From positions 1,612,001 through 1,676,000 of the forward strand of contig JAOVFP010000008.1 in the NCBI GenBank assembly GCA_025738555.1: a stretch of 64,000 bases of DNA. Reading direction: 5' to 3'. The first letter of the stretch is position 1. Each line of letters starts with the position of its first letter. Shown here piece by piece: positions 58,609 to 64,000 of the stretch. The DNA comes from Cyathus striatus. Lineage: Eukaryota; Basidiomycota; Agaricomycetes; Agaricales; Nidulariaceae. Below the pieces are notes generated by a model. It was not told where the DNA came from. It searched no databases and was given only the letters and a program-made list of their open reading frames with translations. The position numbers and the translations under genes were made by a program.

Positions 58609-58687
58609 CCGGACCTGATGTCAAAACGCCGATCAAATTTTCAAAAGCCTATTTTTGATCACGTGCTTAGACCTCGAGGGCTCGGCC

Positions 58688-58702
58688 TTAAGGGGGGAAT
58701 AC
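58688..58702 (+). promoter_or_regulatory. Polypurine tract next to the 3' LTR
   Basis: TTAAGGGGGGAATAC immediately precedes TGTCATATCCC. This is the plus-strand primer site of LTR elements. Confidence 0.8.
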
Positions 58703-59350
58703 TGTCATATCCCATACTGCCTACCTCTGGACCTTATGCTCTTACTCCGCCTTTCCCATTGTTTACTCCGGACTTTGATTACGCTCTTAATATTACTTAT
58801 TGATTACTGTACATAGATTACTCTTGTTTCCTTTCTTCTGTTCTACTGAGCTATCCCCTCAGTAATGTAGTATACATCTCATAGTGAGTCACTTATCATT
58901 CTTAAGTGCGCCACTATCTGTTTTACTTTACACCGCCATATGCGCTCACTTCTCCAACATGTTTTATTATGTTTAATTAGTTATAGTCTTCATTCTATGT
59001 ACGCCTACCCTGACCGTACTTCTCCGCTGGCCAAGGCCAGCGGCCTTTACTTACTCCGAGTCTCTAGTATTTAAGTAGTACTCGATTTGTACTTAGACTT
59101 CAGTTTCGTATTGAACTACATCCTCACCCTTTCGTCTGACTTGAGTTACACCTCTCGTCTTCTCCGAAGGGCTTGCCCTTACTCCGAAATCCAGGACCGG
59201 GAATCCCAGGGGCGCAGCACATAAGCTGAAGCCGAAGTCCTACCCCCTGAGTTGTCGTTCTCCGCCTTCGTCTAATACTCACACCTCGTTTCTCCGCAGT
59301 CACCCTCTCGTACTCCGCCGCCAAGTCAGGCTAGGGGCACGGTTGTGACA
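58703..59350 (+). mobile_element. Chromovirus 3' LTR
   Basis: 648 bp from TGTCATATCCC to GGTTGTGACA; partner of 50673-51334. Confidence 0.9.
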
Positions 59351-59405
59351 TATGTCACATATGTCACTATTTGTTGTATTTGTCACATATTTCATATTTG
59401 TCAGT

Positions 59406-60324
59406 ATTGCAATGTCACATATGTCATGTATATTACATTTTGCATGTTTGTTATACATGTTACACATGTTACTTTTTCACATTTGCTTGTATAACCCTCC
59501 TGTTATGTATATCACATATATCACATTCTTCATATATCACACATGTCACATGTTACTTCTGACAATTCTTCACATCTGTTATACTTTTACACATGTTCCA
59601 TATCCTGACATATCACATATGTTACATATCTCTCATTTGTAATACTGTACCATTTAAATCAGTTTGGGATGGTCAAAAATTTGACATGATATAGCACTTT
59701 CATGACATGTGACATGATTTAGCATCCCAATGTAGGTATATAAAGTGTATTAGCTGAGAATAATAACAGGAATAAAGGTGTTGAAAAGTCATAATAGAAG
59801 TAATAATGACATGCAAACAGAATGAAGAATATAGTAGTAACATAATGACATTTGATTGAGTATAGAAAGTGTAACAAAGAGATAGATAATGTGACAACAG
59901 AAGGAATAATTGAATGGAAGATATAAATAAAACAACATATCAGACTAGATTACTGAGCATGTGATGAATAGACAGAATGAAATATGACATGTGGCAAGAT
60001 GATAAAATTGTCAAGACTGTTTCAAAAGTCAAACTCATAGAACATATGATGACTGATGAAGGTTAGACAAAATTAAGAGCTAAGTGCAGTTATAACTGTC
60101 TAATTAAAACAGCACTGTGACTGTCAGAAAGTGGTACTGATGAAATGTGATTTCTGGCTAGTGTTATGAATATCAAGTTCAACCAAGCACAAGTATACAG
60201 TAGGTGAAAATATGAAAAATATGATTCTCTTAAAGTAGTTTGGTGCTTTTCATGTGATCTTTGAGTGTAACGAGAACAGTAGTGGGAGTGGGAAGTGAAG
60301 ACAGGAGCAGACAAATGTGAATAT
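59406..60324. other. Centre of foldback element D
   Basis: Begins with more ATGTCACATATG-type satellite (to about 59640), then AT-rich unique sequence with no gene, then the start of the right arm. Confidence 0.45.
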
Positions 60325-60870
60325 GTGACAAATATAAAATATGTGACAAATACAACAAATAGTGATATGTGTGACATACATGTAAAATGTGACATATGTG
60401 ATGACTGTGATATGTGCGACAAACTGTGACATACGTCACAGTGTGTGACAGTGTGTGACAATGTGTGAAGACTGTGACATATGTGACAATATGTGATATG
60501 CATGTGAAATATGACATGTGTGACATGTGTGAAATACATGGCAAATGTGACAAATGTGACAATATGTAATATGCATGCGAAATGTGACATGTGTGACATG
60601 TGTGACATGTGTGACAATATGTGACAATATGTGACAATATGTGACAAATGTGACAATATGTGACAAATGTGACAATATGTGACAAATGTGACAATATGTG
60701 ACAAATGTGACAATATGTGACAAATGTGACAATATGTGACAAATGTGACAATATGTGACAAACATGAATTTTGTGACAAATGTGACAAACTGTGACAGCG
60801 CGCAAAATGTGACATATGTGACGTGTGTCACATGTGTCACATATGTGATACATGTGATCATTTACAAATC
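60325..60870. repeat. TGTGACA satellite, right arm of D
   Basis: Includes about six regular 19 bp units TGTGACAATATGTGACAAA (about 60610-60760). Inverse of 50360-50672. It produces three long HTC/HIC-type shadow ORFs. Confidence 0.85.
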
Positions 60871-61659
60871 CATTAGTACTAATATAGTGGTCTAATATGC
60901 CTTTGTATCACTTAATGAGCACTTATGATCATTTAAGATCCATTAATACCAATAATAACCTAGTATGCTACCTATATTACTAATTGATCACTCATGACCA
61001 CTCACAAACCCACTAGTACCACTAATACCCCAATATGCCACTTGTATCACCTAATGATCACTTATGATCACTTACAAATCCATTAGTACTAGTACTAGCT
61101 CAATATCCCACCTATATCAACTAATGATCACTTATGATCACTAACAAACCCATTAGTACCAGTACTAGTCCAATACACCACTTCTATTACTCAATGATCA
61201 CATATGATCACTTACAAATCCATTAGTACCACTAATAACCCATTACACCACCTGCATCACTCAATGATCACTTATGATTATTTATAAATCCATTAGAACA
61301 AGTAATAGTCCATAGAAATCTATTAGTACTAGTAAGTACCCCAATATGCCACCTATATCCCTAAATGATCATTTATGATCACTATTACAATTACTAATAG
61401 TATAGAATACTATATAATTTAGAGGTGATCATTGGACCCAGTGCTTATAAGAACACATGATCATATAGCCTTGAGTTTATATGAAAAAAATTGGCTGACA
61501 CTTATGTACACTCATCTCCTTGTACACCTTGAGCCCTGTGCCCTCCCTCATAGGCATACTCCACCCACTCTATGTAGCTCCTCGCTGCAAACAGCATCAG
61601 CACTGGTCAACTTCTCTCCCATTACACTCTCCTCCACCCCCTGATATTCCCCACAACTG

Positions 61660-62860
61660 CTGCATCACTACCAATGCCCATGTAGCCTCAGTCCACCATC
61701 CATGCCTTTGATGACACATGCATCTCCAACATCACAAGGCCCACCATTGTCTCCACCTTCGCTTGGTTTTCAGAATTATTGAAACCGAGTTCAGGACTGT
61801 GTTGAACTGAGCCCCCTTATCACTTTTGTAGTTGGCCAGCAGAGTGCAAGGGTGTTAGTCTGACTACAAGAGCTGCATACAGGTACTTGAGTTTGTGATT
61901 GATACGTGAAGTCCTAGAAGGCTTGAGGTCAGTACAGCGTAGGGGAGGAGAATGGGTGCATGCAGGTCAGGGAGATGCAGGGAATGGGGTAGTTGATATG
62001 GACAAGTTGACGAAGGCTGCAAACAGTGTTCCGAAAAGGACGTCAAAGGTGGCTTTGGTTGTGCTCTAAGGAGTTGGGCCGGAATACATCATATACAGCC
62101 CTGAGCTTCTCGCATACGGCCTGTATCAGGACGTACTTCGACTATATGCTGGGTTGGGGGAAAGGTTCAGAGAAGCGGCAGTGGCCAATGTGACTCTGAT
62201 ATACATATGGTGACCATACCTGAGGTTCTGACTTACTCATAGCTAAATGTTAGTCCCATCGTTCACATCAAATGCAGAGCACAGGATCTCGCAATGCATG
62301 TCAGGGCGAACACCAGCTTTCATCTTCCTCCATGTCATCACTCTCCCCATCACTTCAGCTTTACCCCCTTCTTCGTTAGCCCATGAGGGACCTGAATGCG
62401 TGCCACGTCACAATGTACCCCCCTCGTTCCTCTCACTACTGTGAGCGCCTATGGCTTCAGCTACCCATCATACTTGTAATGTCATAGACACCCTTTACTT
62501 ATCCAGCACCCCTACTTTCACTGTTGTCTCTTCCATTGCTAGATTTCAGAATCGCCAAATTATAACCTTCAGGCACATGGCACTTTGACATGGCAACCCA
62601 AAATGGGGCACAACACATTGGGGTGTTTCGATGTACAACAAGGCGAGGCATGGGTGCACGGTTGGGAGCAGCGTGACATCTCGAAAGATTACAAGGACTC
62701 ATTTGACTCGTGAGTATACCATGGTGTCACGTCAATGGCTATAATGTACCTGGGGTCGAGATGAGAGTTAATGATTGGACATAGCTGATGAGGTACATTT
62801 GATAATCTACGAGGACTATACAAAACATTCTAACCTTACTTTTAGTCATACATTCTTTCA
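61660..62860 (+). repeat. R1 dispersed repeat, right copy
   Basis: Inverse of 1605-2760 and collinear with units of the 15.6-17.9 kb array (CCAATGCCCATG, TTTTGTAGTTGGCCAGCAG, GGCTTCAGCTACCCA). It begins about 160 bp after the right end of element D. CpG is largely lost compared with the left copy. Confidence 0.75.
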
Positions 62861-64000
62861 TTAGCTACAGAGGATTTCCCATCCTTCTCTTACAATGTGA
62901 CATCTACAACCGCAGCTGGGATATCAACTTTACATTTTCCATCTTCTCCATTCTTCTATTGCTGCTACTTCACTGGCATCCTCAATACCATGCAATGAAT
63001 ATGGATAAGAGCTGAGAGGGGAGCGTGGAGGGTGGCATTGGGTATCAAAGTAGAACTTACGTAATAGTAGCTTATGACACTAGATATAACAACCATGTGA
63101 TAGAACAAAGCACGATGCGCCAATTAGGACAAAAATAGAAATCTGAGAAAGAAGCAAAGCAGGAAATATCTGTGCGGTTTCCTTACTGGCCAGTCGTGTC
63201 AACGTGCGGATCACCTCCTCTCTCAGCTGAAACCTATAAGAACCAACCAACGTCAGCTTCAAATATTCTCTTCCTATCCACCCCACTCCCAACTACGTGT
63301 CGTCCACCTCCTCAACACCCTCAACTTGTTGAGCTTTGTATTGCATGAGCTATATGAACACCATGTAAGTGTCTATACCCTTCAATACATTACATTAATG
63401 CAGATACTGATACAACGATCAACTTAGCACTTGTGTCGTTCTTATAGTGCTTACATGCACCATCTTAGGCATATTCATGTTGTCCGTTTCTTCCACTCTT
63501 CCACCTCACAACATACTCACACCACATGCACAGCTCAATCGGAAACATAATTGAACACACAACCTCCCCAACTACTGCCATTCTAATGGGCACAATCGGC
63601 TCTGTAACCCTCTCAACCCCCATCGCATTCCTAATCGCACCTTCTACCCAACTCCCACAACCCACCTCCAGCAACCCACGCAAACACAGTATACTGTACC
63701 AATCAAATCAATTCGGCACTATGGTGCGTGACAGGCTCAACCAGTTGGAACTTTTGGCATTTTGAGATTTTTGGTGTGACAAAGTGGTAATATTTCAGCA
63801 GGTTTGGATTTTTTATGTGACACTCTGAAATATACCTATGAATTTTCCTTACAAAAGAGTGCTACTTACTAAGTACTTATGTTACTAAGCACTTGTAAGT
63901 AATGACATAGTATGTACTTGCAATCTGTTCAGGTTGGTCACTGTCCAGGCTCCTAAAACCAGCACTCTCATATCTCGCAACAACCTCCTTAGGTAAACAA
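62861..64000. other. Right edge, R1-like remnants, no gene supported
   Basis: About 63590-63660 (CCCCATCGCATTCCTAATCGCACC) resembles the GATGCGAT/GACTGCCATCGCAT region of R1. Two short frames (63080-63292 -, 63526-63765 +) have no recognisable domain. The last 250 bp are AT-rich with TACTAAGTAC words. Confidence 0.35.

Larger units (their letters stand above)
50673..59350 (+). mobile_element. Ty3/Gypsy chromovirus, full length but defective
   Basis: An 8.7 kb LTR retrotransposon flanked by TATGT (50668-50672, 59351-59355). The mirrored arm of element D keeps the single-copy target (inverse ACATA at 60374-60378). Order: LTR, gag, pol (protease, RT, internal deletion, integrase, chromodomain), antisense gene, polypurine tract, LTR. 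It lacks RNase H and has changed catalytic aspartates, so it could move only with help. Confidence 0.9.
49717..61501. mobile_element. Foldback element D with arms of about 1 kb, split by a chromovirus
   Basis: The left arm (49717-50672, then 59356 to about 59405) is mirrored by the right arm (about 60325-61501). The ends are GTGTCAGCCAATTT and its inverse, as in element E. Each arm has about nine units of 65-75 bp (GTGATCATAAGTGATCATTAG, ACTAATGGATTTG) followed by TGTGACA satellite. Without the retrotransposon it is about 3.1 kb. The 0.9 kb centre has no gene I recognise. Confidence 0.8.

Noticed and set aside
60325..60870. CRISPR-like regular repeats (19 bp TGTGACAATATGTGACAAA)
   Set aside because: Head-to-tail satellite with no unique spacers, in a eukaryotic foldback element.
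1..64000. Starship-like giant element (recombinase at left end, inverted R1 near both ends)
   Set aside because: Starship captains carry a DUF3435-type recombinase and are known from Pezizomycotina. This enzyme is the LGEF/GHGIR type, is dead, and R1 copies also occur inside the window.

Overview
The window looks like a repeat-dense stretch of a basidiomycete genome, most likely an Agaricomycete mushroom. The evidence is introns of about 47-61 bp, a chromodomain Ty3/Gypsy element, a fungal tyrosine recombinase of the LGEF/GHGIR type, Ulp1-protease, PIF/Harbinger, Tc1/mariner and Helitron relics, and a NACHT-WD40 gene. Species and chromosome position cannot be told. Base composition is bimodal. 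CpG-containing DNA (about 1-3.8 kb, 10.5-20.9 kb, 50.7-59.3 kb, 62-64 kb) alternates with AT-rich, CpG-depleted DNA. Most broken genes here carry C-to-T or G-to-A changes at CpG sites, which suggests decay by methylation and deamination.

Layout. 1-1.3 kb: decayed tyrosine recombinase. 1.6-3.77 kb: dispersed repeats R1 and R2. 3772-10500: a 6.7 kb Helitron2/Helentron-like element with one large Rep-helicase gene, inserted between two Ts inside R2; an unoccupied paralogous site lies near 14.4-14.6 kb. 10510-10998: a TA-flanked MITE in the same R2 copy. 12.3-13.0 kb: a small secreted protein gene with a TATA box and one intron. 13.3-14.0 kb: a weak membrane-protein candidate. 15.6-17.9 kb: tandem R1 units of about 1.1 kb. 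18.2-20.5 kb: coding-like minus-strand fragments. 21.2-25.1 kb: an apparently intact three-exon NACHT-WD40 NLR gene with eleven nearly identical WD40 repeats.

25.6-30.2 kb: an Ulp1-like protease pseudogene split by a 3.8 kb insertion. 32.0-33.2 kb: TGTGACA-rich palindromic satellite and a 587 bp Tc1/mariner deletion derivative. 33208-38788: a PIF/Harbinger-like transposon (3 bp duplication AAT) with a Myb/SANT-like pseudogene on + and a DDE transposase pseudogene on -. It contains a second Harbinger-like element (duplication CTG), which contains a hAT-like MITE (8 bp duplication CTCACAAT). 40.2-48.4 kb: three solo LTRs, a LINE fragment and palindromic satellites. 46.2-48.6 and 49.7-61.5 kb: two foldback elements sharing termini. 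An 8.7 kb chromovirus (50673-59350, duplication TATGT) sits in one arm of the larger.

Working parts. The genes most likely to matter to the host are the NLR and the secreted protein. The autonomous elements all appear dead: stops and a lost arginine in the Helitron; a stop and lost catalytic arginine in the recombinase; loss of RNase H plus two catalytic aspartates in the chromovirus. The least expected feature is a spliced antisense gene inside the chromovirus, with its own TATA box, encoding a Zn2Cys6-spaced, coiled-coil, acidic protein.
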